NCBI RefSeq assembly: GCF_003332275.1
Contig: NZ_QOVA01000011.1
Span: forward strand, 62,001-126,000
DNA from: Edaphovirga cremea
GTDB lineage: Bacteria; Pseudomonadota; Gammaproteobacteria; Enterobacterales; Enterobacteriaceae
Direction of reading: 5' to 3'
Length of the DNA stretch: 64,000 nucleotides
The notes under the pieces are model-generated. The model searched no databases. It was not told the DNA's origin and saw only the letters and a program-made list of their open reading frames with translations. Made by a program: the position numbers and the translations under genes. The stretch's first letter is position 1; each line of letters starts with the position of its first letter. Positions 21,386 through 30,960 of this stretch are shown here, one piece after another.

Positions 21386-21427
21386 TCAGCTCGAGCTTCG
21401 TATAGGGTATGGCCGCCTCGTCAGGCT

Positions 21428-21540
21428 TTAGAGCCCATCTCAGCAAATTTCACTGAGAAGACTCGTAGTCATCAGGTTTAAAACAGTCATCAGGTTTAAA
21501 AACCATCATCAGGTCAGAAACCTGCTGAGATAGGCTCTTA
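21428..21540. repeat. 113-bp inverted-repeat structure with internal 18-bp direct repeats upstream of rpmB
   Basis: Two 18-base arms, 21428-21445 (TTAGAGCCCATCTCAGCA) and 21523-21540, are reverse complements at 16 of 18 positions. Between them the unit AGTCATCAGGTTTAAAA occurs at 21467-21483 and again at 21485-21501 (17 of 17 identical, period 18). A third, degenerate copy follows at about 21504. A small CAGGT/ACCTG hairpin sits at 21510-21524. It lies wholly between the rpmB start and the radC stop. It could be a short non-autonomous element, or a structured leader that pre-dates the repeats. No coding frame. Confidence 0.8.
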
Positions 21541-21643
21541 ACGCCAAACCCAAGATTCTCAAAGGTGGCGTAGTATACGCTCTGAAGCGTAAGTGCTCAA
21601 GTCCCGAACAGCTAAAGATCCCAAAGGATCGCGAAAAATGCAT

Positions 21644-22312
21644 CTAAATCCATCCGCGCTCGGCAAAAGACACCGATTTGCCGCGGCCAATGACCAAATG
21701 GTCGAGTACGCGGATATCCAGCAGTTGGCAGGCCTTAATCACCTGTTCGGTTATTAATCGATCGGCTTGGCTAGGTTCAGCCTCACCCGACGGGTGATTA
21801 TGCGCCAGAATTAATGCGGCTGCATTAGCCTTCATCGCTTCACGCAAAATTTCTCGCGGATGTACCTCAACGCTGTTTATGGTACCAGTAAACATCTCCT
21901 GATGGCGAATCACGCGGTGTTGATTGTCCAGAAAAAGAACAACGAAAACTTCTCTTTCACGGTGACTCAGTAAATTTTGCAAATATTGCTCGGTAATCAG
22001 TGGATTCAGCATCGCATCTTCCCGAGCCATATGGCTGCCGTAACAGCGTCGCGCCAATTCGGACACCGCACTGATCTGTGCGGATTTGGCGTTACCCAGC
22101 CCTTTATGCTCCAAAAGTGCGGAAAACTCGGCGAATACCAACTGATGTAAGGAACCAAATTCCGCCAAAAGATGCTCAGCCATTTGGATCACATGCATCC
22201 CAGGTATTCCCGTGCGTAAAAAAATAGCCAGTAATTCCGCATCTGACAGCACACCCGGGCCATACATTTTTAGCTTTTCCCGAGGTGCTAAAGGTCTTCC
22301 CCATGGCTCCAT
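21644..22312 (-). CDS. radC: RadC family JAB-domain protein
   Basis: A protein of about 222 aa with an N-terminal helix-hairpin-helix-like region ([23 protein letters not shown]) and a C-terminal JAMM/JAB metal site: [12 protein letters not shown] then [18 protein letters not shown] (HxH...D) near residue 165. The name comes from an old radiation phenotype. The biochemical role is unsettled and it is probably not a core recombination enzyme. ATG at 22312 and GTG at 22315 are adjacent; AGGAAC lies 5-8 bases upstream. Single minus-strand gene divergent from coaBC. Confidence 0.94.
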   Translation of the reverse strand: MEPWGRPLAPREKLKMYGPGVLSDAELLAIFLRTGIPGMHVIQMAEHLLAEFGSLHQLVFAEFSALLEHKGLGNAKSAQISAVSELARRCYGSHMAREDAMLNPLITEQYLQNLLSHREREVFVVLFLDNQHRVIRHQEMFTGTINSVEVHPREILREAMKANAAALILAHNHPSGEAEPSQADRLITEQVIKACQLLDIRVLDHLVIGRGKSVSFAERGWI

Positions 22313-22504
22313 CACCAGTTCCTAACTCGCTTAACCTGTGCCCAATGATGGCACTTACAGAATTCGGCACAAAGAAAGGTTGCTAACTCCTCGAGATATC
22401 TCGCAAAAATTTCAAAGTACCTTTCTGGGAGGCATACGCTAGCTGTTCTCTATGATGGTTATGCTAAAATGACCCTCTTTTCGATTAGAAATCGGGCAAT
22501 CATG

Positions 22505-23719
22505 ATGACGGGACTTTCCGGCAAGCATATTGTACTCGGCGTCAGTGGCGGCATTGCGGCCTACAAAGCGCCTGAGTTGGTACGTCGCTTACGCGACAGG
22601 GGCGCAGAAGTACGCGTAGTAATGACTGAAGCCGCAAAAGCGTTTATTACACCATTAACGCTACAGGCAGTTTCAGGTTACCCGGTTTCTGACGATCTGC
22701 TCGATCCCGCGGCAGAAGCGGCAATGGGCCATATCGAATTAGGGAAATGGGCCGACCTGGTCATTCTTGCCCCTGCAACCGCCGATCTTCTGGCGCGCAT
22801 CGCGGCGGGTATGGCCAACGATCTGCTGACGACAGTCTGCCTGGCAACGGCGGCCCCAATTGCGGCATCACCGGCCATGAACCAACAGATGTATCGTGCG
22901 AGTGCCACGCAGGCAAACCTCAATACGCTGGTCTCACGCGGCGTATTACTGTGGGGACCTGATAGCGGCAGTCAGGCATGCGGAGATGTCGGCCCAGGGC
23001 GCATGCTCGATCCGCTGACGATCGTGGAAATGGCAAATCAGCATTTTTCTGCCGTAAAAGATCTGCAACACCTGAAGATTATGATTACCGCTGGCCCTAC
23101 CCGTGAGGCTCTGGATCCGGTGCGTTTCATCTCCAACCACAGCTCGGGTAAAATGGGTTTTTCCATTGCTCAGGCCGCCGCAGAGCGTGGAGCACAAGTT
23201 ACGTTGGTGACAGGGCCAGTAACGTTGGACACACCGCCGTGGGTGACGCGTGTCGATGTCACCAGTGCACTGGAAATGCAGCAAGCGGTGATGGCCAAAG
23301 CAGATGAACAACATATCTTCATCGGCTGCGCTGCCGTTGCCGATTATCGTGCAGAACACATTGCTGATGAAAAGATCAAAAAACAGGGCGATGAAATCAT
23401 CGTCAAAATGGTAAAAAATCCAGATATCGTCGCAGGCGTTGCCGCAATGGCCGAAAATCGGCCTTTTGTGGTAGGGTTTGCCGCCGAAACCCAGAATGTG
23501 GAAGAATATGCACGACAGAAACTGGTGCGGAAAAAATTGGATCTGATTTGCGCTAATGATGTTTCACTCGCAGAGCATGGCTTTAATAGCGATACCAATG
23601 CCCTGCATCTTTTTTGGCAGAATGGAGACCTGAATTTACCGCATAGCGATAAATCACTCCTTGGCCGACGTTTAATAGACGAGATTGTCCGCCGTTATGA
23701 AGAAAAAAATCGACGTTAA
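22505..23719 (+). CDS. coaBC: Bifunctional phosphopantothenoylcysteine decarboxylase / phosphopantothenate-cysteine ligase
   Basis: Two consecutive coenzyme A steps in one protein of about 404 aa. The N-terminal flavin-dependent CoaC decarboxylase has [18 protein letters not shown] (residue 13), the active-site [12 protein letters not shown] and a PAMNQQMY loop near residue 125. The C-terminal CoaB ligase has [25 protein letters not shown] near residue 195 and the KIKK motif near residue 290. Also known as dfp. Two adjacent ATGs (22502, 22505) are possible; the second matches the E. coli N-terminus. The 3' end overlaps dut by 23 bases. Confidence 0.97.
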   Translation: MTGLSGKHIVLGVSGGIAAYKAPELVRRLRDRGAEVRVVMTEAAKAFITPLTLQAVSGYPVSDDLLDPAAEAAMGHIELGKWADLVILAPATADLLARIAAGMANDLLTTVCLATAAPIAASPAMNQQMYRASATQANLNTLVSRGVLLWGPDSGSQACGDVGPGRMLDPLTIVEMANQHFSAVKDLQHLKIMITAGPTREALDPVRFISNHSSGKMGFSIAQAAAERGAQVTLVTGPVTLDTPPWVTRVDVTSALEMQQAVMAKADEQHIFIGCAAVADYRAEHIADEKIKKQGDEIIVKMVKNPDIVAGVAAMAENRPFVVGFAAETQNVEEYARQKLVRKKLDLICANDVSLAEHGFNSDTNALHLFWQNGDLNLPHSDKSLLGRRLIDEIVRRYEEKNRR

Positions 23720-24155
23720 AATTCTTGATCCGCGTATTGGAGACCAATTTCCTTTACCGACCTACGCGACACCGGGTTCTGCCGGTTTGGATTTGCGTGC
23801 CTGTCTGGACAGTGCGGTAGACCTCGCCCCTGGCGAAACCACACTTTTGCCGACAGGGCTGGCAATTCACATTGCAGATACCGATCTGGCCGCCGTGATC
23901 CTGCCGCGTTCTGGCCTGGGTCATAAGCACGGTGTGGTACTTGGTAACCTCGTTGGCCTGATCGACTCCGATTATCAGGGTCAATTGATGGTTTCCGTAT
24001 GGAACCGTGGGCAGAAAGCATTCATTATCGAACCGGGTGAGCGGATTGCTCAGATGGTTTTCGTCCCTGTCGTACAGGCTGAATTCAACTTGGTTGAGGA
24101 TTTTGAAAACAGCGAACGTGGCGAAGGTGGTTTTGGTCATTCAGGACGCCAATAA
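23697..24155 (+). CDS. dut: Deoxyuridine 5'-triphosphate nucleotidohydrolase
   Basis: Hydrolyses dUTP to dUMP, supplying thymidylate synthesis and keeping uracil out of DNA. It is a 152-aa trimeric dUTPase with the five motifs: [10 protein letters not shown] near residue 27, [11 protein letters not shown] near residue 70, [17 protein letters not shown] near residue 85, [13 protein letters not shown] near residue 115, and the C-terminal [12 protein letters not shown]. It starts inside coaBC, so the two are coupled. The coaBC-dut-slmA order is conserved in enterobacteria. Confidence 0.98.
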   Translation: MKKKIDVKILDPRIGDQFPLPTYATPGSAGLDLRACLDSAVDLAPGETTLLPTGLAIHIADTDLAAVILPRSGLGHKHGVVLGNLVGLIDSDYQGQLMVSVWNRGQKAFIIEPGERIAQMVFVPVVQAEFNLVEDFENSERGEGGFGHSGRQ

Positions 24156-24162
24156 AACACTA

Positions 24163-24193
24163 TTCAACATCGCGTATTGAACGCGGTGTTGAA
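24163..24193. other. 12-bp inverted repeat in the dut-slmA gap
   Basis: TTCAACATCGCG (24163-24174) and CGCGGTGTTGAA (24182-24193) pair over 12 positions with one G-U, loop of 7, eight bases after the dut stop. No T-run follows. It may attenuate transcription or protect the dut mRNA 3' end. Confidence 0.55.
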
Positions 24194-24323
24194 TGGCTCC
24201 TTACCCATACAGCCCCTACAACGTAAAAAAGCAATCACACAAACCGCAGAGTCAATTATGCTCATGCGGCCGTTGTGCGGGTTTTGATCAGTCAAGCCGT
24301 CTTTAGCAAGGGTCTACTCGGAC

Positions 24324-24920
24324 ATGGCAGAAAAAGAAAATACCAAAAGGAATCGGCGCGAGGAAATATTGCAGTCGCTGGCACAAATGCTGGAGTCCAG
24401 TGATGGCAGCCAACGCATTACCACTGCAAAACTTGCTGCTAATGTCGGTGTTTCCGAAGCCGCACTTTACCGGCATTTTCCCAGCAAAACGCGGATGTTT
24501 GATAGTCTGATTGAGTTTATTGAAGACAGTCTGATAAGTCGCATCAATCTGATATTGCAGGATGAAAAGGATACTTTTAACCGTTTGCGCCTGATCCTGC
24601 TGCTCATTCTTGGTTTTGCAGAGCGCAACCCAGGGCTGACCCGCATTATGACGGGGCATGCGTTGATGTTTGAACAGGATCGATTACAAGGTCGGATAAA
24701 CCAACTGTTTGAGCGTATTGAAGTCCAGCTCAGGCAGGTTTTGCGAGAACGGAAAATGCGAGAAGGCGTAGGTTTCACCTGTGATGAAACGCTACTCGCC
24801 AGTCAGTTGTTAGCTTTCTGCGAAGGTATGCTTTCCCGCTTTGTGCGTTCAGAATTTCGCTACCGTCCTACACAGGAATTTGAAATTCGCTGGCCATTGG
24901 TGGCCGCACAGTTGCAATAA
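24324..24920 (+). CDS. slmA: Nucleoid occlusion factor
   Basis: TetR-fold DNA-binding protein that binds SBS sites across the chromosome and blocks FtsZ ring assembly over the nucleoid. It has 198 aa, as in E. coli. The N-terminal helix-turn-helix [29 protein letters not shown] lies at residues 32-60, followed by the conserved all-helical dimer/FtsZ-binding domain with [25 protein letters not shown] near residue 95. It ends at a clear rho-independent terminator. Confidence 0.98.
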   Translation: MAEKENTKRNRREEILQSLAQMLESSDGSQRITTAKLAANVGVSEAALYRHFPSKTRMFDSLIEFIEDSLISRINLILQDEKDTFNRLRLILLLILGFAERNPGLTRIMTGHALMFEQDRLQGRINQLFERIEVQLRQVLRERKMREGVGFTCDETLLASQLLAFCEGMLSRFVRSEFRYRPTQEFEIRWPLVAAQLQ

Positions 24921-24926
24921 CATTGA

Positions 24927-24946
24927 GGGCCAGACGGCCCTTTTTT
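24927..24946 (+). terminator. Terminator after slmA
   Basis: GGGCC-AGAC-GGCCC followed directly by six T residues, seven bases after the slmA stop. Confidence 0.88.
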
Positions 24947-24958
24947 AATGTTGAAGGA

Positions 24959-25489
24959 TTACTTCTTCTCTATGCGCTTCAAATCGGCATCCAGTAAGTG
25001 AGTCAGCAGCGCCGAACCATCCTCAGCAACACGAAACTCACCGTAGCGGGCATTGACGTAATCTTCCGCATGTCCCTCCTGGAAAAAATAAGCATCCGTT
25101 CCTATCTGAACCGACCTGCCGGTAAAGCGGTATTGCAGATAATGTTGATTATCTGTCAGAGGCTTACCCTGATCGATTCTGGCAACGGTTGCCCGCTGGC
25201 GATCGTCAAGATCAACAATCAGACGGCCTTTAGACTCAGGACAAGGCAGTGAAGGCTGTTCGCTGCATTTCTCTTGTTCAGCGTAGAATTGTTCATTGAT
25301 TGGCGTTACAAGCGCATAATTTAGCGCCATATAATCACCCTGCATCAACGATCGGGGATCAACCGGGGCCAGTTCCAGAATAATAATGTCACCCTTGGCC
25401 AACAAATGTTGCTTCTGATAAATAGAAATATTCACCACGATCAGGGCAACGACAATTACCGCGATGCTGAGCCATTTTCTCTTAAGCAT
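24959..25489 (-). CDS. GDYXXLXY domain protein
   Basis: A 176-aa protein with one N-terminal membrane segment (residues 6-22, LSIAVIVVALIVVNISIY) and a periplasmic domain. The defining GDYMALNY motif is at about residue 51, followed by a charged beta-rich region. The biochemical function of this family is not established. It overlaps the DUF2157/DUF4401 membrane protein gene by eight bases. The two families are regularly paired in proteobacteria, so they probably form one envelope complex. The pair sits between slmA and pyrE, where E. coli has none. Confidence 0.85.
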   Translation of the reverse strand: MLKRKWLSIAVIVVALIVVNISIYQKQHLLAKGDIIILELAPVDPRSLMQGDYMALNYALVTPINEQFYAEQEKCSEQPSLPCPESKGRLIVDLDDRQRATVARIDQGKPLTDNQHYLQYRFTGRSVQIGTDAYFFQEGHAEDYVNARYGEFRVAEDGSALLTHLLDADLKRIEKK

Positions 25490-27683
25490 TCTGATTGACC
25501 TCCCCAGCAGACAGCATCCGATTTAATACGCCGGCCAAAACCAGCAGCAAGACACCACACCCAATTAATAACAATGACTTATACAACAAACTGAATCCGA
25601 GGAAGTAATACCAGCCACTGGTATAAACTGCAAGAAAACTCGCCGCAACACCCAGTAACCATTGATTCCCCTGATAACGGGCAATCAATAACAGTGCCAG
25701 GCCAAAACCGATTCCCGGCGCAAAATGGGCCACAAGGGAGGTCACGACCGCCGCGATCAACCAGAGTGGCTTGAACTCACCGCGATGCAAAGCCCATTGA
25801 ATCAGCGTAAACAACAAGAAAGCAGCGGGAATCCCATAGCCCAGACTATGTTCCAAATAAGGTCCCGTATCTGACATCCAGTAGAATTCATGGGCATTTC
25901 CCATCTGAATGCTGTGCAGGCAAACCACCAGAAGACCCCCGATACCGCCATACATTAACGGGTGAATCAGCGGCGCATTGGGCGTAGCCAGTAATCTGAC
26001 TTCGTTGCAAATCAGCCAAAGAATCAGCATGACAATGGCGGTCACTATCACTATCGGCGTGAGGAAAATGAGCCACTGGTTATCGGGTGCCAAATGCCAT
26101 ATCAGGGCGTAACTTGTCACAACAATACTCATGAAGACTAAAGTGCCCGTCGCCAGGAGGCGATACATATCATTGCGGAATACCACAATAAGCACCGCCA
26201 AAACAGGAATGAACCACAGACTTTGCACCAGCATAGATCTGCTGCTAGAGTCCTGGATTATCGTGATCCCGATACATAATCCGATCGAGGAAGCTATCGC
26301 CCATACCAGACCAATCTGCTGTCTCCCGAGACTCGGCAGTGAGAGCAACCACGCGGCAAGGGCACCGCCCATCAGTGAAAAAACAATAATTGTTCCGGCC
26401 TTGAGATCGTCAAGTATCCCGCTCACAAATCCCAGCAATATCAACAGACCTAACAGGATTAATGCCGCGACCCATCCGCCAAGCGCAAAAGCGGCGCGAA
26501 TATACCAAGGCAGAGTCAACTTGCCTTGTTCACCAAGCAATTCTGCTTTCTGGTTTTCGTCGATCAAAGCACGCTGCTCAAGAGCAAGTAACAGTTCGTC
26601 GTATTCAGACTGGGACAACTCCACCGCTTGATTTGGATACATCTGTCGGCGCCAGTGGAGTAACAATTTCCCCCCGGCACCAAACAACAGGGCTATCGCT
26701 ATCCCAATCAGAAACAGAGAGCCGATATCGCCAGACCAACTCACCGAGGTAACGATAACGGCAGTTCCCACCGCTAAGAGGCTGCAAATACCGAATGTCA
26801 GCATGCATAAATCCGGTTGGCGATAGCGATACCACCCGTAGCCGCCTGCCATAACCACTAACCAGCAAAGGAGAAAAACGTAACCATGCTGACGGAAGCT
26901 AAAGTCAATGATCTCCTCAATTACCGGCATCGTCAGTGACAGTAAAAAATAAGCCGCCATAATCCGCGGAAACCAGTGGTTCGTCGTTTTATCGGGTGAT
27001 TTGGTTTTGCCGAATCTTTCCGTTGCTTCCCAGGTCAAAAGACATAATCCCTGAAAAAGCAGATAGCCATACGTGAGGAAAGTGTTGACATAAAAAGCGC
27101 TGTCGAGCAGTGAAAAAGAGGTCGTGAACCGCGATGAGTAACTGTAAAAAAAGAGATTCAGGCCAATGTTTGCCACCAGCCAGGTCAGAAACCATAAACC
27201 CACCTGCCTGCCGATCAAAGCCAGAGGGATAAGAACCAACGTCCAGGCGCGGAATAATTCCCAGCTATCGGCACCGGTTTGGTAAATCTGCCCGAACACA
27301 GCAAACAGCGCACCGAAAAAGAATCCAGCGGCCAACAATGCAGTGCGACTGACTGCATCATACCAGCGCCACCAGATGAGAATGGCCAGGGCCACGATCA
27401 GTAATTCGATGACACCAAATTTTGCCATCACGGGCATTGCCGCCCAGTTCCATGCAAAGAAAAAGATGACGCCACAAATTATAGCGAGGGACCCGGCCAG
27501 CAGCAGCACTCTGCTGAGAAACAAACGCCAGGCCTGACGTCCAGGTCTTACACCGCAATAGCGTACTATCTGCTCAAAGACCGCAGGTGTAAGAAGCTGC
27601 ATTGGCAAGAGTGACTGCAACTGGCGGCAGAGTTGCGCTGCCGCATGTGAAGGCATCCAAGACGCTGATTTCGGTTCTGCCAT
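25482..27683 (-). CDS. DUF2157/DUF4401 domain multi-spanning membrane protein
   Basis: A 733-aa inner-membrane protein with about twenty hydrophobic segments. The N-terminal DUF2157-type region (LLTPAVFEQIVRYCG then the first membrane span VLLLAGSLAIICGVIFFFAWNW) runs to about residue 330. A soluble linker at residues 345-390 includes the acidic SQSEYDELLLALEQRALID. The C-terminal half is DUF4401-like. No catalytic motif was recognised. Function unknown; the partner gene downstream (GDYXXLXY) overlaps by eight bases. No regulator is adjacent. Transcribed toward slmA, in the same direction as rph-pyrE and 36 nt after pyrE, so possibly read through from it. Confidence 0.85.
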   Translation of the reverse strand: MAEPKSASWMPSHAAAQLCRQLQSLLPMQLLTPAVFEQIVRYCGVRPGRQAWRLFLSRVLLLAGSLAIICGVIFFFAWNWAAMPVMAKFGVIELLIVALAILIWWRWYDAVSRTALLAAGFFFGALFAVFGQIYQTGADSWELFRAWTLVLIPLALIGRQVGLWFLTWLVANIGLNLFFYSYSSRFTTSFSLLDSAFYVNTFLTYGYLLFQGLCLLTWEATERFGKTKSPDKTTNHWFPRIMAAYFLLSLTMPVIEEIIDFSFRQHGYVFLLCWLVVMAGGYGWYRYRQPDLCMLTFGICSLLAVGTAVIVTSVSWSGDIGSLFLIGIAIALLFGAGGKLLLHWRRQMYPNQAVELSQSEYDELLLALEQRALIDENQKAELLGEQGKLTLPWYIRAAFALGGWVAALILLGLLILLGFVSGILDDLKAGTIIVFSLMGGALAAWLLSLPSLGRQQIGLVWAIASSIGLCIGITIIQDSSSRSMLVQSLWFIPVLAVLIVVFRNDMYRLLATGTLVFMSIVVTSYALIWHLAPDNQWLIFLTPIVIVTAIVMLILWLICNEVRLLATPNAPLIHPLMYGGIGGLLVVCLHSIQMGNAHEFYWMSDTGPYLEHSLGYGIPAAFLLFTLIQWALHRGEFKPLWLIAAVVTSLVAHFAPGIGFGLALLLIARYQGNQWLLGVAASFLAVYTSGWYYFLGFSLLYKSLLLIGCGVLLLVLAGVLNRMLSAGEVNQNA

Positions 27684-27719
27684 GACTTACATCCTTGTCT
27701 CTGAACAGTAAAAGGGATA

Positions 27720-28361
27720 TCAGATGCCGTATTGCTGCTGATAGGCTCTGACGGCGGCAAGATGGTCAGCCATTTCTGGCTTCTCTTCAAGATACGCGAT
27801 GAGATCTTTCAATGTAATAATTGAAATGACCTGGCAATGATAATCGCGTTCAACTTCCTGGATAGCAGATACCTCACCACGACCTTTCTCCTGACGATCA
27901 AGTGAAATCAGTACGCCAGCCAGCGTGGCACCGTGCGCGGATATAATTTCCATTGATTCACGGATTGCCGTACCTGCGGTGATCACATCATCAACCAACA
28001 TGATCCGCCCTTGCAGAGGACTGCCCACCAGCGAACCGCCTTCACCGTGATCTTTTGCCTCTTTACGATTGAAACAGTATGGCACATCACGCTCATGATG
28101 CTCTGCCAGCGCTACCGCGGTGGTGGTAGCAATCGGAATACCTTTATAGGCGGGGCCGAACAGAAGATCGAAATCAATACCTGAATCCACCAATGCAGCG
28201 GCATAGAAATGCCCTAATAACGCCAAATCACGGCCAGTATTAAACAAGCCTGCGTTAAAGAAGTAAGGACTGATACGCCCCGACTTCAGGGTAAATTCGC
28301 CGAACTTTAAAACCTGTTTGTTAAGCGCAAACTCGATAAACTGGCGCTGATAGGCTTTCAT
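27720..28361 (-). CDS. pyrE: Orotate phosphoribosyltransferase
   Basis: Pyrimidine biosynthesis: orotate plus PRPP gives orotidine 5'-monophosphate. Its 213 aa match E. coli length. The PRPP-binding motif [17 protein letters not shown] is near residue 120, with [13 protein letters not shown], the flexible catalytic loop, near residue 100 and [14 protein letters not shown] near residue 65. It lies downstream of rph, behind an attenuator hairpin that makes its expression depend on UTP level in E. coli. Confidence 0.98.
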   Translation of the reverse strand: MKAYQRQFIEFALNKQVLKFGEFTLKSGRISPYFFNAGLFNTGRDLALLGHFYAAALVDSGIDFDLLFGPAYKGIPIATTTAVALAEHHERDVPYCFNRKEAKDHGEGGSLVGSPLQGRIMLVDDVITAGTAIRESMEIISAHGATLAGVLISLDRQEKGRGEVSAIQEVERDYHCQVISIITLKDLIAYLEEKPEMADHLAAVRAYQQQYGI

Positions 28362-28413
28362 TGATGCATCTCCTCGTTATTTACTGTCTTTAATATACCG
28401 GTCACTACAGACC

Positions 28414-28453
28414 ATAAAAAAGGCGACCTCTCGGTCGCCTCTTAAAAAAAAAT
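28414..28453 (-). promoter_or_regulatory. pyrE attenuator (UTP-sensing) between rph and pyrE
   Basis: On the minus strand, just after the rph stop, a run of nine T residues is followed by GGCGACC-GAGA-GGTCGCC and seven T residues. This U-cluster/hairpin/U-run arrangement is the rph-pyrE attenuator known in E. coli. There, ribosomes closely following RNA polymerase at low UTP prevent termination. Mechanism assigned by homology of layout. Confidence 0.85.
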
Positions 28454-28454
28454 T

Positions 28455-29171
28455 CTATTGTTCCAGCGCCGCTTTCTGCGCCTGGAAAATGGTATCGATT
28501 CCCCCTCGTGCGAGGGCCAGAAGCTCAAGCAATTCTTCATGACTGAAGGGTTCACCTTCTGCGGTGCCCTGCACTTCAATCATTTTGCCGTCTTCCATCA
28601 TCACGACATTCATGTCAGTTTCAGCGGCTGAATCTTCTATATACTCCAGATCGCAAACGGCTTCACCTTTAACGATACCCACTGACACCGCAGCGACCAG
28701 ACCTTTCATTGGGTTGGCCTTCAGTTTGCCTGCTGCGACCAGCGCATTCAACGCATCGGCCAGAGCGACACAGGCACCGGTAATGGATGCGGTACGGGTG
28801 CCACCGTCGGCCTGCAAAACATCGCAGTCCAGGGTGATCGTAAACTCGCCGAGTTTTTTCAGATCAACCGCTGCACGTAACGAACGGGCAATGAGACGTT
28901 GAATCTCCAGCGTGCGACCACCTTGCTTACCTTTTGCCGCTTCACGGGCATTACGGCTGTGGGTAGCACGCGGCAACATGCCATATTCAGCGGTAATCCA
29001 TCCTTGCCCCTGCCCTTTAAGAAAACGCGGTACCCCGTCTTCCACGGTAGCGGTGCACAGAACTTTGGTGTCACCAAACTCCACCAGCACTGAACCTTCA
29101 GCGTGCTTAGTATAATTGCGGGTCAGTGTCAGGGGACGCACCTGTTGTGCATTTCGGCCTGCTGGACGCAT
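28455..29171 (-). CDS. rph: Ribonuclease PH
   Basis: Phosphorolytic 3'-5' exoribonuclease that trims tRNA 3' ends. It has 238 aa and is full length; the frameshift of E. coli K-12 rph is absent. The PH-fold has [15 protein letters not shown] at the start, [15 protein letters not shown] near residue 65, the phosphate-binding [18 protein letters not shown] near residue 120, and the metal Asp pair in [18 protein letters not shown] near residue 178. Its translation probably also serves as the leader for pyrE attenuation. Divergent from yicC. Confidence 0.98.
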   Translation of the reverse strand: MRPAGRNAQQVRPLTLTRNYTKHAEGSVLVEFGDTKVLCTATVEDGVPRFLKGQGQGWITAEYGMLPRATHSRNAREAAKGKQGGRTLEIQRLIARSLRAAVDLKKLGEFTITLDCDVLQADGGTRTASITGACVALADALNALVAAGKLKANPMKGLVAAVSVGIVKGEAVCDLEYIEDSAAETDMNVVMMEDGKMIEVQGTAEGEPFSHEELLELLALARGGIDTIFQAQKAALEQ

Positions 29172-29296
29172 CGGTTTTCTCCGGCTAGCAAATCATGATT
29201 GGCTGCGCATTATACGGGCTTCGTGAGGTAATGCCTATCATGACCGGTTGAGCAACGCTATAATCGCTGCATCTTTACATTAACAGGTACGCATTG

Positions 29297-30160
29297 ATGA
29301 TCCGCAGCATGACCGCCTACGCCCGGCGCGAACTTAAAGGCGACTGGGGCAGCGCAGCTTGGGAGCTGCGTTCCGTTAACCAACGTTATTTAGAAACCTA
29401 CATCCGTTTGCCGGAGCAATTCCGTGGCCTTGAGCCCGTAATTCGTGAACGCATCCGTTCCCGCCTCACCCGAGGCAAAGTTGAATGCAACCTCCGTTTT
29501 GATCTCGATCCACGTGCGCAGAGCTCTCTGGTGTTGAATGAGAAGCTGGCAAAACAGCTGGTTGAAGCCGCGCAATGGGTCAAAATGCAAAGCGATGAAG
29601 GAGAAATCGATCCTGTTGATATTCTTCGCTGGCCGGGCGTTATGTCCGCCGAAGAGCAAGATTTGGACGCGATCAGCGCCGAACTGCTGAAAGGTCTCGA
29701 TGGCGCGCTGGATGACTTTATTCTGGCCCGTGAAAGTGAAGGGACCGCGCTGAAAGCGATGATCGAGCAGCGCCTGGCTGGTGTCAGTGACGAAGTGGTC
29801 AAAGTCCGCGCCCAGATGCCCAACGTTCTGCAATGGCAGCGCGAGCGTTTGGTCAGCAAGCTGGAAGATGCGCAGTTACAGCTTGAGAACACACGTCTGG
29901 AACAGGAACTGTTGCTGATGGCCCAGCGTGTCGACGTCGCGGAAGAGTTGGATCGCCTGGAAGCCCACGTAAATGAAACCCATAAGATCCTGAAGAAGGA
30001 AGAGGCGGTTGGCCGTCGTCTGGATTTCATGATGCAGGAATTCAACCGTGAATCTAACACCCTGGCGTCGAAATCGATCAACGCGGATGTAACGACATCC
30101 GCAATCGAATTGAAAGTGCTGATCGAGCAGATGCGGGAACAGATTCAGAATATTGAGTAA
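29297..30160 (+). CDS. yicC: YicC family endoribonuclease
   Basis: A 287-aa conserved protein, same length as E. coli YicC, which has been described as an RNase involved in small-RNA (RyhB) turnover. The N-terminal MIRSMTAYARRELKG and the C-terminal DUF1732-type stretch EEAVGRRLDFMMQEFNRESNTLASKS are diagnostic. A TTG three bases upstream is a less likely start than ATG 29297. Monocistronic, followed by a good terminator. Marks the end of the conserved block before the accessory region. Confidence 0.96.
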   Translation: MIRSMTAYARRELKGDWGSAAWELRSVNQRYLETYIRLPEQFRGLEPVIRERIRSRLTRGKVECNLRFDLDPRAQSSLVLNEKLAKQLVEAAQWVKMQSDEGEIDPVDILRWPGVMSAEEQDLDAISAELLKGLDGALDDFILARESEGTALKAMIEQRLAGVSDEVVKVRAQMPNVLQWQRERLVSKLEDAQLQLENTRLEQELLLMAQRVDVAEELDRLEAHVNETHKILKKEEAVGRRLDFMMQEFNRESNTLASKSINADVTTSAIELKVLIEQMREQIQNIE

Positions 30161-30197
30161 ATATTCAAGAGCTATCCAGAAGTCGCAAAAAAACCAG

Positions 30198-30220
30198 AAA
30201 GCCCGCCAGCGGGCTTTTTT
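30198..30220 (+). terminator. Terminator after yicC
   Basis: GCCCG-CCAG-CGGGC (30201-30214), preceded by AAA and followed by six T residues, 40 bases after the yicC stop. Confidence 0.9.
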
Positions 30221-30312
30221 AATGTCATATTATCGAGTCAATTTTCACCAAATCGCGGAGTTACGGTGTCCTGATGGAATATCAGCGAGATATATTGAAG
30301 CTTTCTGATGAC

Positions 30313-30789
30313 TCATGGTACGCATAGCGTAAGATTCAGGGGACGAGTGGGAAGGTAAGCATATCCATTTTCATCAAGGGCATTGAAGATATCCATCACG
30401 CCTTGATCAGTTTCAATGATGAGGTGGGTATCCAAGGGAATTTCTTGCCCCTCCCATACCAAATAATCCTGCCCAAGAGAAACAGATAAAATGACACCGC
30501 CGATCAAACGGTTAAGGTCATCAAATGCGTTTTCAATCCACCGAACCTCACTATCATAGATATCGAAAGGTAATGATTGGTCATTTGAAAGCCATAAGTC
30601 ATCGAATTTGGACCAAGCAACGGCAATTATCTGACCGTTATTAAATTCCAGCCTGATAGGTAAATCATTCCATGGTTCCCACAGGTCAAAGAAAATCTCT
30701 GCGGTAGAGTAGCCAATCAATGTGGCTCCTGTGAATTTTCCAAATACATTTTTTATTGCTTCAATTTTATTCACTAAGCGCCTCAGCAT
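30313..30789 (-). CDS. Hypothetical acidic protein, possibly an immunity-type protein
   Basis: A 158-aa protein with no motif I recognise. It is acidic and rich in aromatic and Asn/Asp residues (FFDLWEPWNDLPIRLEFNNGQ, WLSNDQSLPFDIYDSEVRW), with no signal peptide or membrane segment. Small soluble acidic proteins of this sort next to headless toxin-like fragments are often immunity proteins of contact-dependent or type VI toxins. That reading is speculative: the nearby fragment at 31268-31468 is the only possible partner and it is unidentified. ATG at 30789 with a weak AGG upstream. Opposite strand to the XRE gene. Confidence 0.6.
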   Translation of the reverse strand: MLRRLVNKIEAIKNVFGKFTGATLIGYSTAEIFFDLWEPWNDLPIRLEFNNGQIIAVAWSKFDDLWLSNDQSLPFDIYDSEVRWIENAFDDLNRLIGGVILSVSLGQDYLVWEGQEIPLDTHLIIETDQGVMDIFNALDENGYAYLPTRPLNLTLCVP

Positions 30790-30909
30790 CCTAGGTTATG
30801 TTCTTCTGATTCATAATTACCACTATAATAATGGCCCCGAGAAGATAGACGAATACGGTTTGTTATCCGACGCAGGTAATCGGCTTTTGACCTGCTCCCC
30901 ACGTCTCCC

Positions 30910-30958
30910 CTACGTTATTCGTAGTATCAAAAAACCCGTATAACTACGAATATCGTAG
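30910..30958 (+). promoter_or_regulatory. Twin palindromic operators upstream of the XRE gene
   Basis: CTACG-TTATT-CGTAG at 30910-30924 and CTACG-AATAT-CGTAG at 30944-30958 share the same arms (CTACGNNNNNCGTAG), centres 34 bp apart. The second ends two bases before the ATG. A -10-like TATAAC lies at 30940-30945 between and within them. Probable autoregulatory sites for the XRE protein. Confidence 0.75.
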
Positions 30959-30960
30959 CT

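Noticed and set aside
29398-30081. 227-codon minus-strand frame opposite yicC
   Set aside because: Arg/Ser-rich low-complexity translation typical of an antisense shadow of a GC-rich gene.
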